Shown here in pieces: positions 50,840 to 59,972 of a DNA stretch of 64,000 nucleotides. Both the position numbers and the translations under genes were made by a program. The stretch is taken from assembly GCF_002078015.1 (NCBI RefSeq), contig NZ_LWBP01000100.1, positions 106,911 through 170,910 on the forward strand, read 5' to 3'. The first letter of the stretch is position 1; each line of letters opens with the position of its first letter. Source of the DNA: Niastella populi (GTDB lineage Bacteria > Bacteroidota > Bacteroidia > Chitinophagales > Chitinophagaceae). The notes under the pieces are model-generated. The model did no database searches, had not been told where the DNA came from, and saw only the letters and a program-made list of their open reading frames with translations.

Positions 50840-52780
50840 CTATTGTGTAATTACCATACCTCCTGCCGGCTGCATTTCTATTTCGCAGCTGCCGTTTTTG
50901 GGAATTTCAATTTCTTTTAAATAGGTAACTTTGCTTTTGTTATCGTTGTAAAGTTTAACTTTCTTACCTGCCAACATGGGAAGATCTACTTTTAGTTTGA
51001 CCGGCTCTTTAATTGCATTTACACCAGCGATATACCAACGGTCGTTGCTTCGCCGGGCAATTACACAAAACCTGCCGGGATAACCATCAATAAAAACAGT
51101 TTCGTTCCAGGTAGTAGGCACCTGCTTCATAAAATCAATTTCAAACGACGGCGCACCGGTTAAATTATCAGGCGTTAACGCAAACATTTGTATCGGATTC
51201 TGAAACAAAATAGCTGTCGCCAATTGAAAGGCATCTGTAGTTAAACGTTCATTCCTTTCCCGGTTGCTTTTAACCAGGTATTTATTAAGAAAGGTTCCGC
51301 CAAATTCCATACTTCCTACCGTATTTCTGATGAACGGGTGCATACTGGCGTTATAAGCTTCCGATTCACGCACGCTTTGTAGAAACACGAGCATTTCTGA
51401 TGCCATAACGGCCTCACTACCTACAAAGTTTGGATACATTCGCTCCCAGCCCCTCGGCAACGTAGTTCCATGAAAAAAGATCATCAGGCCATAGTCATTT
51501 GCATCGGAAAGAACATCTTCATACAGGCGCATCGTCTCCTGCTTGTCGCCACCCCAAAAATCGACTTTTAAACCTTTCACCCCTATTTCCCGCAGCCATT
51601 TCATTTCCTTCTTTCTTTCAACCGACGTATTCATTTTATTCCTTGGTCCCTGGGGCGCATCATTAAATGCGCCATTGGAATTATACCATAAAAGCACATC
51701 GACGCCTTTTGACTGTGCATACTTAACAAGCTCATGCAGCCTTTCTTTGCCGAGGTTCGCATCCCATAAAGCATCTACTAAAATATACTCATATTTTAAA
51801 GATGCAGCCAGATCGATGAACTTAACCTGGTCATCGTAGTTCATGCTGTTGTCCTGCCAAACGATCCAGCTCCATGTACCCCGTCCGTACTTATACTTTT
51901 GCGAAGGCAGATACAGCGGTTCCACCACATCAAAAGGTATAGTGGTTTCAACGATCGGTTTAAGATTATTGCCCACCGTTATTGTTCGCCATGGCGTAAC
52001 GCCGGGCAATGATATGGCGGCCCCTGAACTTCCAAAACCATTGTTATGTTTCGGGCTGGGATACTCAATAAAATACACCCCGTCGGCTGAGATCTCACTT
52101 AAATGAGAAGCACAATACAAACTGCTTACCCCCGTTTCAGAGATCAACACCCAGCCATTATTATCTATACGAAAAAGTCCGGGAAATATATATCCTTCCT
52201 TCGCCCTGTTTGCTTTATGCATGGGCGCATCGGCCACATACGGGTTTTCATAGCTGGGAGTGGTACGTTTCCAACCAGCCATCGGATCCATCATGGTGGA
52301 GAGGAAAGTAGTTGAAGCGGCCGGGAACCTGAAACCGGTTGTCTCCTTTTCCACTACACAGGCAAGCGTCTCATTCCAGGCCGGCATTTCATAACGAAAT
52401 GCAATATCATTATTACTTACCTGAAACACGATACTGATCTTTTTCTGCTTTGCATTCTCCAGGTGCAACGTCAGCCTGTTGGCAACGTAATGAATTTGCG
52501 AGGTTTTTATTCTGTCCTGGGTATAGCTTTTATCGATACTACTATCGGCCTTACCCAAAAACTTCATACCGGTTGAAAAATCGCCCTCATTGGTTAGTAA
52601 CCCAAGCGGGGAGTTTTCGAGCATAGGTTTACCCCTGTATGTTACAGAATATAACGGTTTGCCATTCGTAACTCCAACACTTAACATTAATTGCTTATCG
52701 GGACTATACACAATGGCATCCTGAGCAAAACCTGTTGTACATAACAGGCAAACAAGCAGCGTTAAAAATAATTTGTACAT
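50840..52780 (-). CDS. Glycoside hydrolase family 97
   Basis: The 646-residue enzyme has a signal peptide (MYKLFLTLLVCLLCTTGFAQ), an N-terminal beta-super-sandwich (about 22-280), a catalytic (beta/alpha)8 barrel ('YKYGRGTWSWIVWQDNSMNY', 'GVKGLKVDFWGGDKQETMRL', 'IFFHGTTLPRGWERMYPNF', 'GSEAVMASE') and a C-terminal beta domain. The 'KVDFWGGDKQ' stretch with Asp is what I expect of the retaining alpha-galactosidase-type branch, rather than of the inverting SusB alpha-glucosidase. It is next to a GH43 gene 35 bp upstream on the same strand, so the two may form a plant-polysaccharide unit. Confidence 0.85.
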   Translation of the reverse strand: MYKLFLTLLVCLLCTTGFAQDAIVYSPDKQLMLSVGVTNGKPLYSVTYRGKPMLENSPLGLLTNEGDFSTGMKFLGKADSSIDKSYTQDRIKTSQIHYVANRLTLHLENAKQKKISIVFQVSNNDIAFRYEMPAWNETLACVVEKETTGFRFPAASTTFLSTMMDPMAGWKRTTPSYENPYVADAPMHKANRAKEGYIFPGLFRIDNNGWVLISETGVSSLYCASHLSEISADGVYFIEYPSPKHNNGFGSSGAAISLPGVTPWRTITVGNNLKPIVETTIPFDVVEPLYLPSQKYKYGRGTWSWIVWQDNSMNYDDQVKFIDLAASLKYEYILVDALWDANLGKERLHELVKYAQSKGVDVLLWYNSNGAFNDAPQGPRNKMNTSVERKKEMKWLREIGVKGLKVDFWGGDKQETMRLYEDVLSDANDYGLMIFFHGTTLPRGWERMYPNFVGSEAVMASEMLVFLQSVRESEAYNASMHPFIRNTVGSMEFGGTFLNKYLVKSNRERNERLTTDAFQLATAILFQNPIQMFALTPDNLTGAPSFEIDFMKQVPTTWNETVFIDGYPGRFCVIARRSNDRWYIAGVNAIKEPVKLKVDLPMLAGKKVKLYNDNKSKVTYLKEIEIPKNGSCEIEMQPAGGMVITQ

Positions 52781-52815
52781 GGATTGATATCGGCTGAATG
52801 ATGTTATTAATTATG

Positions 52816-53796
52816 TTATCTGGGTATGCTAACAGGATTTACTGTTTCAAAAACATCTACTGGTAATATATTACCCCTGTCATCGAACCTCATGGGAGAA
52901 ATACAGGTTTCACGATTATATCCGTTGCCATCAGGAATTTTAAACCGGTGGTAAACAATGTACCACTCGTCTTTACCGGGAACTTTCACAACAGAATGAT
53001 GACCGGCGCCTTTTACCACTCCCCTGCCCTTCAAAACCGGACCGGTTGCTGCTTTTGTAAAAGGGCCTAAAGGAGCATCAGCGGTAGCATAAGCTACCGA
53101 GTACCTGGGATCGCGGGTGTCATACTCCGACCACATCAGGTAATATTTCCCCTTTCTTTTAAATACAAAAGGGCCCTCATTATACCCCTGGGGTTTAATT
53201 GAAACGATCTTTGTTGAATCGAATGAAACCATATCGTTTGCCAGCTTTACCATATTACAGCGGCCCTGTCCAAAATACAAATAGGCAGCGCCATCATCGT
53301 CAACAAAAACCATTGGATCTATCATTTGCCCAGCCAGCATTCCTCTTCGCACCAATGGCTTTCCAAGCGCATCTTTAAAAGGGCCGGTTGGTTTACGGGC
53401 AACCGCAACGCCAATATTTACATCGGCAGAAAAGTAGTAGTAGTATTTTCCGTTTTTATGCGCAATAGCCGGCGCCCAGGCCCGCTCCTTCGCCCATGTG
53501 AGATCTTTGGGCAGATCGAGAATGACTTTTTCATTTTTCCAGTGCACCAGGTCTGAGGACGACCAGCAGGAAAAGTTGGTCGACTTCCATCCTTCGGTGC
53601 CGTCTGTAGTGGGATAGATATAAAACTTTTTATCAAATACAGCAATATGCGGGTCGGCGTATACGCCCGGCAAAACAGCCGGTGGTGCGTGAGTTGTATC
53701 GGTTTGCGTGAGCGCTCCCGGGGTTCCCGGCCGCTGTATCACTGTAACAGAAGTTAACAAAACCGGGATCAATAAAGAATAGAATACAATTTTCAT
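52816..53796 (-). CDS. Glycoside hydrolase family 43
   Basis: The 326-residue secreted five-bladed beta-propeller has a signal peptide of about 17 residues. It shows the three family acids: base Asp in 'GVYADPHIAVFDKKFYIYP', pKa-setting Asp in 'MIDPMVFVDDDGAAYLYFG', and acid Glu in 'YNEGPFVFKRKGKYYLMWS'. The His of 'GAGHHSVVK' would bind the central ion. Family members are arabinofuranosidases, xylosidases and arabinanases; the exact activity is not readable. Probably co-transcribed with the GH97 gene. Confidence 0.88.
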   Translation of the reverse strand: MKIVFYSLLIPVLLTSVTVIQRPGTPGALTQTDTTHAPPAVLPGVYADPHIAVFDKKFYIYPTTDGTEGWKSTNFSCWSSSDLVHWKNEKVILDLPKDLTWAKERAWAPAIAHKNGKYYYYFSADVNIGVAVARKPTGPFKDALGKPLVRRGMLAGQMIDPMVFVDDDGAAYLYFGQGRCNMVKLANDMVSFDSTKIVSIKPQGYNEGPFVFKRKGKYYLMWSEYDTRDPRYSVAYATADAPLGPFTKAATGPVLKGRGVVKGAGHHSVVKVPGKDEWYIVYHRFKIPDGNGYNRETCISPMRFDDRGNILPVDVFETVNPVSIPR

Positions 53797-53880
53797 ATGC
53801 CAGACAAGTCGTTATTTATGTCAAATTAACGCTTAATTTCAATATTCACATGAAAATTCGAATAATTATCGGGAGACTAA

Positions 53881-54018
53881 CTAAATCCCGGCAAACAAAC
53901 CAGCTATCAAAGCACAGTAGATCTACTTGACCTGTTAACCGTCAGGAAGGTAAAGAAATATAAAATGGAAGAACCAACAAAAGAGGAACAGGCACTTATT
54001 GATGAAATGCATTATTAA
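53881..54018 (+). pseudogene. C-terminal gene remnant (…EEQALIDEMHY)
   Basis: The frame is open from 53881 to a TAA at 54016 and reads 'STVDLLDLLTVRKVKKYKME' and 'EPTKEEQALIDEMHY', a plausible helical protein end, but no upstream part is left. The last ATG (53965) would give only 17 residues. A related end, 'DQALINEMKNQQSK', occurs at 56639-56680 on the other side of the AT-rich island. Could be chance; low confidence. Confidence 0.25.
53986..54009 (+). repeat. Imperfect 24-bp direct repeat, left of AT-rich island
   Basis: GAACAGGCACTTATTGATGA then AATG matches 56639-56662 in 20 of 24 positions. Both encode E/D-Q-A-L-I-D/N-E-M. Confidence 0.4.
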
Positions 54019-54170
54019 AATAATACAAACCCGCCTGATCCAAAATCAATGCAGCTTTAGTTCGTCACCGTTGTCGCTAACTCAAATGCCAAAGCTAATG
54101 GCCCTGTTTTGACACATGCATGCCTACCTTATGCGAAAGCCAACATTTTTTTGTTAAGTAGCTTAAAAAT

Positions 54171-54185
54171 AATAGTTTAACTATT
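54171..54185. promoter_or_regulatory. Inverted repeat AATAGTT-T-AACTATT
   Basis: Perfect 7-bp arms lie 149 bp before the PH-domain gene. A related ATAGTT-G-AACTAT lies at 54261-54273. The AGTTnAACT shape suits a MarR-type dimer; no regulator gene is near. Confidence 0.35.
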
Positions 54186-54260
54186 GTTTTCTGCTAAAAA
54201 GTAGCGTATAATAGCGGAAATATTATGAGGGAGGAAAATGCCAAAATCATCCGTTTCATG

Positions 54261-54273
54261 ATAGTTGAACTAT
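54261..54273. promoter_or_regulatory. Inverted repeat ATAGTT-G-AACTAT
   Basis: The second member of the pair, 61 bp before the ATG at 54334, with 6-bp arms. Confidence 0.35.
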
Positions 54274-54333
54274 ACTCAAAATAAAACAGCGCAAGAACTA
54301 AATTTACTTCCGCTAACAACACCCTAAACATTT

Positions 54334-54957
54334 ATGGAATCTACAAACAACAAAATATTATTACCGGAGTTTGATAGTATCAAAGACGACAAGGAGGAAA
54401 TTCTTTGGACGGGAAAGCCAAAATTCATTCCTTTTATTTTTACAGAGATTTTGGGCGGACTCGCGATTCTTGCATTTTCCGCAATTTGGATATTATCAGC
54501 AAAAAATTGGGGTACAAACAGCGACAATAATTCATATTTCTGGTTATTCGGACTTATTCCTTTAATTGTAGGCGCTTTTACCTTTTTGAAAAAAATATTT
54601 TCATTTCCTAATACAGTTTATTCCTACTCAGACAAAAGAGTAATGATGCGTACAGGTTTTATTGGAACAGACTTTAAAGCAATAGACTACGATAAAATAT
54701 CCGATATGGAAGTTACTGTAAGTGTTGTTGAAAAAATGTATAATGTCGGCACTATAAGGTTTTTTAGCGGCAGAACACAAACAGATGAAGGAAACACCAC
54801 AAAATTATATGACAGTTGGAGTGCAATTGAAAACCCCTACGAAGTTTTCAAAATGGTAAAGCAAACATCCGTAAACGTCAAGACAGACTATAATTATCCT
54901 AATGCCTTAAGACCGGAGACTAATCCAGGTTATAACACAAAGTACGACCCTAAATAA
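54334..54957 (+). CDS. Bacterial PH-domain membrane protein
   Basis: The 207-residue protein has two membrane helices (about 31-54 'FTEILGGLAILAFSAIWIL' and 67-88 'YFWLFGLIPLIVGAFTFLK'). A bacterial pleckstrin-homology (bPH_2) domain follows ('YSYSDKRVMMRTGFIGTDFK', 'DYDKISDMEVTVSVVEKMYN'). The role is unknown; such domains often sense lipids or partners at the membrane. It lies in AT-rich sequence unlike its surroundings and is 16 bp ahead of a secreted protein gene, so probably co-transcribed. Confidence 0.8.
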   Translation: MESTNNKILLPEFDSIKDDKEEILWTGKPKFIPFIFTEILGGLAILAFSAIWILSAKNWGTNSDNNSYFWLFGLIPLIVGAFTFLKKIFSFPNTVYSYSDKRVMMRTGFIGTDFKAIDYDKISDMEVTVSVVEKMYNVGTIRFFSGRTQTDEGNTTKLYDSWSAIENPYEVFKMVKQTSVNVKTDYNYPNALRPETNPGYNTKYDPK

Positions 54958-54973
54958 TTTGTAACAATAGCTC

Positions 54974-55798
54974 ATGCTTAGAGTATTTATATTGATTTTT
55001 TTCTTTTTTCTTACGACACTCGCCAATGGACAAGGATTTAACAGGGTGCAAGATTTGTCTAACATGACGTTGGTGAGTAAAAAACTGGAATACCTGAAAA
55101 TCCTGAACGACACAACACTTTGGTCATCCATTAACAGTGATAAAGACACGGCACTATTCTTTTTGAGGAATGACACCTTCTACATAAGGCAAAAATATTT
55201 GCAGACTGACCAAACCGGAACAAAATGGATCGAAAGACTTTACGGTTACAAAGTCATCAAAATTGCTCCGGATTCTCTAACGTTGAAAAACAAATATCCG
55301 TTTGGCTACAAACCGGACGACTGGGAAGACACGCTTGTTTTTGTAAATATTGAACAAATAAAGGAACCTGTGGCAGACTTCCGGTTTCTAAAATTGGAAT
55401 ACAGCAGTCCCTGGACCGGTGAAAGGAATATAACAGTTGACAGTTTGGGCAGGGTGAACTTTGTCGACAATCCTATTCAATATAGTATCAATAACCCAAC
55501 TGCCGACAAAAACGCCAAGCCAAGAAGCTTTAGTGGACAGTTAACGATGAAAGAGTTGATAAACTTTAAGAACTTACTCTCAAAATCATTGCCTTCAAGA
55601 TTGCCTTTGAAGCGAGGTTGTCCAATGGATGGCTCCACCTCGAACTTTGAAATACAAATTGGTACAAAAAATATTGTAAGCACGGGTTGTGACCTTAGCT
55701 GGACACACGCCAGCCTTTTAGAATATTTATTTGATATAGACCAGAACAAAGGACTTGTAAAAAGTCAAAGTAAAACAAACTACTCACAAAAGTATTAG
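54974..55798 (+). CDS. Secreted protein, unknown
   Basis: The 274-residue protein has a signal peptide (MLRVFILIFFFFLTTLANGQ). The mature part has an N-terminal beta domain ('TALFFLRNDTFYIRQKYLQT', 'YKVIKIAPDSLTLKNKYPFG') and a C-terminal part resembling a small lipid- or peptide-binding fold with two Cys ('RGCPMDGSTSNFEIQ', 'TGCDLSWTHASLLEYLFDI'). Family not recognised. AT-rich island; follows the PH-domain gene by 16 bp. Confidence 0.6.
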   Translation: MLRVFILIFFFFLTTLANGQGFNRVQDLSNMTLVSKKLEYLKILNDTTLWSSINSDKDTALFFLRNDTFYIRQKYLQTDQTGTKWIERLYGYKVIKIAPDSLTLKNKYPFGYKPDDWEDTLVFVNIEQIKEPVADFRFLKLEYSSPWTGERNITVDSLGRVNFVDNPIQYSINNPTADKNAKPRSFSGQLTMKELINFKNLLSKSLPSRLPLKRGCPMDGSTSNFEIQIGTKNIVSTGCDLSWTHASLLEYLFDIDQNKGLVKSQSKTNYSQKY

Positions 55799-55918
55799 TG
55801 CAAGCGGGGTCAGACGTTGAAAATAGCTTATCGGAATTTCACATAAGAGTTGAAGCTTAGATGAAGCTGAATGAATAATTAACAATTTAACGAGCATAGC
55901 CATCTAAATTCAAAGTAG

Positions 55919-56554
55919 ATGAACAACAGAATTTCTGCAATAAAAAACGATGTTCAAGATAGAAACAGCCTTGCCTGGAAGAAGCTCTGCGACTATGTCG
56001 ATAAAATTGCATCAGCAGGGAGTGACAAGTTTTCTCCATTTGAAGAATTAGGACCAGAACTTTATTCTCAGATATATACTTTGCCCGAGACAATATCCAA
56101 ACTTAAAAATGTAAAAAAGGTTTGGTTGTATGGCAGCAAACTGAAGCGAATTCCCCCGGAAATTGGTGAAATGGAAGCCCTTGAATATTTTGACCCATAT
56201 ACATCATATGATCTGCATTGGTTTCCTTATGAAATTATCAATTGCAAAAATCTTAAAGACAGCAGAGTTAGTACCAGGGCTTTGTTTGGCAACTTTAAGA
56301 ACAGAATGGAATTTCCCAATTTAACACATAACCCTGTAAGATATGCGGGTACTTCAGTAAAATGCAGCATTTGTAAAAAAGAGCTGTCCTGGCAGGAAAC
56401 AAATCAATTATGGGTATCATTACGGATCGGCACGGATGTGCTGCCTTTACTTGCCAATATATGTTCAACAAAATGCGAAAGCGCGATCCCCCACCCGCCT
56501 GAAAATTATATATCTCATCCCCATAAAGGCGGTTCGCAACTCAAACAACCATGA
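55919..56554 (+). CDS. Short leucine-rich-repeat protein with two CxxC-like motifs
   Basis: The 211-residue protein has two to three degenerate LRR units at about 50-95 ('LPETISKLKNVKKVWLYGSK', 'LKRIPPEIGEMEALEYFDPY'). A C-terminal region follows with 'CSICKKELSW' and 'CSTKCESAIPHPP', which may bind zinc. No signal peptide. LRR plus zinc-type tail suggests a protein-recognition role. It is part of the AT-rich island. Confidence 0.65.
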   Translation: MNNRISAIKNDVQDRNSLAWKKLCDYVDKIASAGSDKFSPFEELGPELYSQIYTLPETISKLKNVKKVWLYGSKLKRIPPEIGEMEALEYFDPYTSYDLHWFPYEIINCKNLKDSRVSTRALFGNFKNRMEFPNLTHNPVRYAGTSVKCSICKKELSWQETNQLWVSLRIGTDVLPLLANICSTKCESAIPHPPENYISHPHKGGSQLKQP

Positions 56555-56638
56555 GAACGCACAAACAGGACAGTTAATTTCATACAAGCAATTTAATTAC
56601 GACTGGAACTAAACACCCCTAAACTATTCCTAAGCCGA

Positions 56639-56662
56639 GACCAGGCTCTTATCAATGAAATG
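56639..56662 (+). repeat. Imperfect 24-bp direct repeat, right of AT-rich island
   Basis: This is the partner of 53986-54009 (20 of 24 identical, same orientation). It lies just before the small gene at 56686. Confidence 0.4.
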
Positions 56663-56685
56663 AAAAATCAACAATCTAAATAACA

Positions 56686-56907
56686 ATGAATTGGCAAACA
56701 AAAGCAAAACTTAACAGCGACATTGAGCCATTTGGAATAGTGACGAAATTCAATAACATATTCATCGGGCATACGAATACTATGAAATGGGGAATAGATA
56801 AGCCATTAAAAGCTGGGAACATATATAACTTAGATACCGGAGGTTCAAAAGGCGGGAAGCTTACTATTATGGACGTGGACAGTAAATGCTTTTGGCAATC
56901 AGATTAA
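56686..56907 (+). CDS. Small protein, unknown
   Basis: The 73-residue soluble protein (MNWQTKAKLNSDIEPFGIVT, 'GHTNTMKWGIDKPLKAGNIY') has a beta-rich pattern. No family recognised. The base composition matches the AT-rich island. May be real; it is short. Confidence 0.4.
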   Translation: MNWQTKAKLNSDIEPFGIVTKFNNIFIGHTNTMKWGIDKPLKAGNIYNLDTGGSKGGKLTIMDVDSKCFWQSD

Positions 56908-57005
56908 TTTAGTATCCCAATAATACATGAAACATTCCCTGATTTGCTTACAAGCATCAGGGATTTGCACACATGCACACGACCAGGCTTGCCGACCTTT
57001 GGATC

Positions 57006-58010
57006 ATGAAAATAAAACAAATTGCATTGGGCAGCCAGGGATTGGTTGTACCGGTGATCGGCCTGGGCTGTATGGGTATGACGGGCTTTGAAGAAGGTCA
57101 TATGTATGGCCCTGCGGATGAACAGGAAGCCATCGCTACGATTCACCGTTCGCTCGAGTTGGGCGGTAATTTTTTGGATACTGCCGATCTGTACGGGCCG
57201 CTGAAAAATGAACAGCTCATTGCGAAGGCAATCAGCGGCAAACGCGATCAGTATATTCTGGCCACCAAGTTTGGCTGGGAAATCGATGACAACAATAAAG
57301 TAACCTGGGCCATCAATGGTAAACCTGATTATGTAAAGAAAGCTATAGAGCGTTCGCTAAAGAACCTCAATACCGATTACATCGACCTGTATTACCTGCA
57401 CCGCCTTGACAAAAATACGCCTATCGAGGAAACGGTTGATGCCATGGCCGGGCTGGTTAAAGAAGGCAAAGTGGGTTATATCGGTTTGTCGGAAGTATCG
57501 TCTGAAACGGTTACACGGGCACATGCCGTGCACCCGGTCACCGCAGTACAAAGCGAGTATTCTTTATTTGAACGAACGGTGGAAGAACGCGGGGTGTTAG
57601 CTACGTTAAAGGAACTGGGTATCGGCTTTGTAGCCTACTCACCATTGGGTCGTGGGTTTTTATCGGGACAGATCAAAAGCATCGATGACCTGCCGGAAAA
57701 CGATTTCCGCAGAGCGATCCCGCGTTTCCAGGGCGAAATGTTTAATAAGAATATAGAACTGGTTAAGGCGATTGAAGCTATGGCTGAAGCAAAGAACGTC
57801 ACTTCTTCACAACTGGCTTTGGCCTGGATCATGAGCAAGAGGATTTTACCGATCCCGGGAACGAAACGCAGAAAGTATCTGGAGCAAAACCTTGCGGCGA
57901 CCGAGATTGAGTTGACGGAGGCGGATCTTTCAAATCTGGAAAGCATCGTGCCTTTGGGTACGGATACCGGCGCACCTTATGATGAGTTCAGTATGGGCTT
58001 AATTGATTAA
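57006..58010 (+). CDS. Aldo/keto reductase (AKR13-like)
   Basis: The product has 334 residues from the ATG at 57006 (MKIKQIALGSQGLVVPVIGL). Family tetrad: Asp58, Tyr63 ('LDTADLYGP'), Lys88 ('ATKFGWE') and His132 ('YYLHRLD'), in a TIM barrel; 'IPGTKRRKYLEQNLAATEI' near the end binds NADPH. It reduces aldehydes or ketones; the physiological substrate is unknown. It is followed by an AraC-family gene at 8 bp, which probably controls it. Confidence 0.9.
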   Translation: MKIKQIALGSQGLVVPVIGLGCMGMTGFEEGHMYGPADEQEAIATIHRSLELGGNFLDTADLYGPLKNEQLIAKAISGKRDQYILATKFGWEIDDNNKVTWAINGKPDYVKKAIERSLKNLNTDYIDLYYLHRLDKNTPIEETVDAMAGLVKEGKVGYIGLSEVSSETVTRAHAVHPVTAVQSEYSLFERTVEERGVLATLKELGIGFVAYSPLGRGFLSGQIKSIDDLPENDFRRAIPRFQGEMFNKNIELVKAIEAMAEAKNVTSSQLALAWIMSKRILPIPGTKRRKYLEQNLAATEIELTEADLSNLESIVPLGTDTGAPYDEFSMGLID

Positions 58011-58018
58011 ATTTGGTT

Positions 58019-58906
58019 ATGAATGCCATTAACTCAATATCAGCATTTCACCGGTTGCTGTCATTGCCCGAACCCCGCCACCCGCTGGTGAGCGTGATCA
58101 ATCTGGCGGACAGTGTATTTTTGGAAGATGAGATATGGAAAGGTTTCGTAAACCGCTTTTATTGCGTGGCGCTGAAACGCGAAGCCAAAGGAAAGATCAG
58201 GTACGGACAGCAGCATTATGATTACGATAAAGGCGTATTGAGTTTCACCGCGCCTAACCAGGTGCAACAACTCGACCTGCAAAATATGGAATGTGGATCC
58301 GGTTATCTCCTGATCTTTCACCCGGATTTCCTGTTACAACATACGCTGGCGAACAGCATTCACCATTACGGTTTTTTTGATTACGCGGTTAACGAAGCGC
58401 TGCACCTGTCGGCCGGGGAAGAAGATGACCTGATTACGATCCTGCATAAAATTGATAAGGAGTGCCGGCATATCGACAAGCATACCCAGGAGATCATTCT
58501 GACGCTGATCGAGAGCCTGCTAAAATACTCCAACCGTTTTTATGAGCGGCAGTTTTTGACCCGCAGGAATAATAACTCAGCATTGCTGACCAAATTCGAG
58601 CAGCTGATCGATGACTACTTTAAAAGCGACGTACAGGGTTTGCTCACCGTACAATATATCGCTGCCCGGATGAACTTGTCGCCGAACTACCTCAGCGACC
58701 TCCTTCGGGTTCATACCGGGCAGAACACACAGCAGCATATTCATGAAAAACTGATCGCGAAAGCGAAAGAAAAACTTACCACGACCAGTCTTTCGGTAAG
58801 CGAGATCGCCTATGCCCTGGGCTTTGAGCACGCGCAATCCTTTAGCACGCTTTTCAAAAAGAAGACGAATTTATCGCCGCAGGAATTCCGTCAGTCTTTT
58901 AGCTGA
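58019..58906 (+). CDS. AraC family transcriptional regulator
   Basis: The product has 295 residues from the ATG at 58019. It has an N-terminal cupin-like sensor region (about 20-150) and two C-terminal helix-turn-helix motifs ('LTVQYIAARMNLSPNYLSDL' and 'LSVSEIAYALGFEHAQSFST', 'FKKKTNLSPQEFRQSF'). It lies 8 bp behind the aldo/keto reductase gene on the same strand, a frequent pairing in Bacteroidota in which the regulator responds to a reactive aldehyde or redox cue. Confidence 0.9.
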   Translation: MNAINSISAFHRLLSLPEPRHPLVSVINLADSVFLEDEIWKGFVNRFYCVALKREAKGKIRYGQQHYDYDKGVLSFTAPNQVQQLDLQNMECGSGYLLIFHPDFLLQHTLANSIHHYGFFDYAVNEALHLSAGEEDDLITILHKIDKECRHIDKHTQEIILTLIESLLKYSNRFYERQFLTRRNNNSALLTKFEQLIDDYFKSDVQGLLTVQYIAARMNLSPNYLSDLLRVHTGQNTQQHIHEKLIAKAKEKLTTTSLSVSEIAYALGFEHAQSFSTLFKKKTNLSPQEFRQSFS

Positions 58907-59250
58907 TTACCATGCACAAACTGTGTCGGGAAAACATTGTTCAGTGAAATATTTACCGGCAGCCACGTTCCGGGCCGATCAGTGCGTATTTGGCTATGCA
59001 AACAGACGAATATCATGCGAACTAAGCCTAAAAATCATCAGATCGTTTTATCCAATGATACACCGTTACTTCTACGATAGGAGGAATTGCGGATCATGCT
59101 GAAATGTTGGGACGCAGGAATGGTTATTCTTAATATAGAATGTATTCGGGCCATTTTTCCCTTTTTTAGTATATTGCACCAGGTTATACCATTGACAGCA
59201 TTTATTACTCATTCCGCGATCAGCATTCTTTCTACACAAGACAATCGCCA

Positions 59251-59327
59251 GACCCTCACGGGACCTTCACGAGACTTTCACAAGACCTTTACGAGACCCT
59301 CACGGGACCTTCACGAGACCTTTACGG
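59251..59327. repeat. Seven tandem 11-bp repeats (GACCYTCACGR)
   Basis: The units are GACCCTCACGG, GACCTTCACGA, GACTTTCACAA, GACCTTTACGA, GACCCTCACGG, GACCTTCACGA and GACCTTTACGG. There are no indels; units 5 and 6 copy units 1 and 2, suggesting a higher-order 44-bp duplication. Eleven is not a multiple of three, so it is not a coding repeat. Confidence 0.85.
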
Positions 59328-59583
59328 GATGTAAATCTTATGGTAATGGCTTCGGAGTGCATTTGCAATGGCCTTGCACTCCGGTTAAACCATAGATAAA
59401 AGCCAATGAAAGTATACTGAAACGGGTATTTGTATTTATGTGAATAACCCGGGAACAACCTACAGATTGTCTGATGACACGCTGGCGATTGCCTCACACA
59501 CCAGGTATCGGTAGAGGGGCCGCAGGCAATCCCCGGCGTATCTCAGTACAATACCCCGGCTATCTGGCTACCTTTAACGTACA

Positions 59584-59736
59584 ATGCAGGTACCATACCT
59601 ACCATGTTTGACCATAATCCCCCAAAAATTCAACCTGATCCGATTGGGTTCAAACAAAAAAACGCTGGACATTGTGCCTTTCGATTCGAAAACCGGTAGC
59701 TGGCAACTGACCATCATTCCTATCGGTCATATTTAA
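59584..59736 (+). pseudogene. Possible C-terminal gene remnant
   Basis: The 50-residue frame ends 'LIRLGSNKKTLDIVPFDSKT' and 'GSWQLTIIPIGHI', which reads like the beta-rich end of a secreted protein, but there is no upstream part. May be a decayed gene end; low confidence. Confidence 0.25.
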
Positions 59737-59972
59737 CCATAGGATATCCCCCGAATTTTCGAGCCATGTAAAGGAATTGCTCAACTTTGTAACGAAACAA
59801 AACAGTCAGTGTTCTATAAACGAACGATTAAGCCATCAACCCTTTTTGAATAGGTTGACACTCAGCTTGTTAATTATTGGCATATTTTTCTGTGCCTGCT
59901 CCCGGGTAAAATTGGGTGATAACAAATTTTATCTGCTATTTTCTCAGTCACCAAAATCAAATAGGTAAACCT

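Noticed and set aside
50749..50850. A 33-residue frame ending in the GH97 stop region
   Set aside because: Overlaps the 3' end of GH97 on the other strand, with no promoter or motif.
59087..59395. A 102-codon plus-strand frame
   Set aside because: Its middle is the 11-bp tandem repeat, which cannot keep one frame per unit; no protein features.
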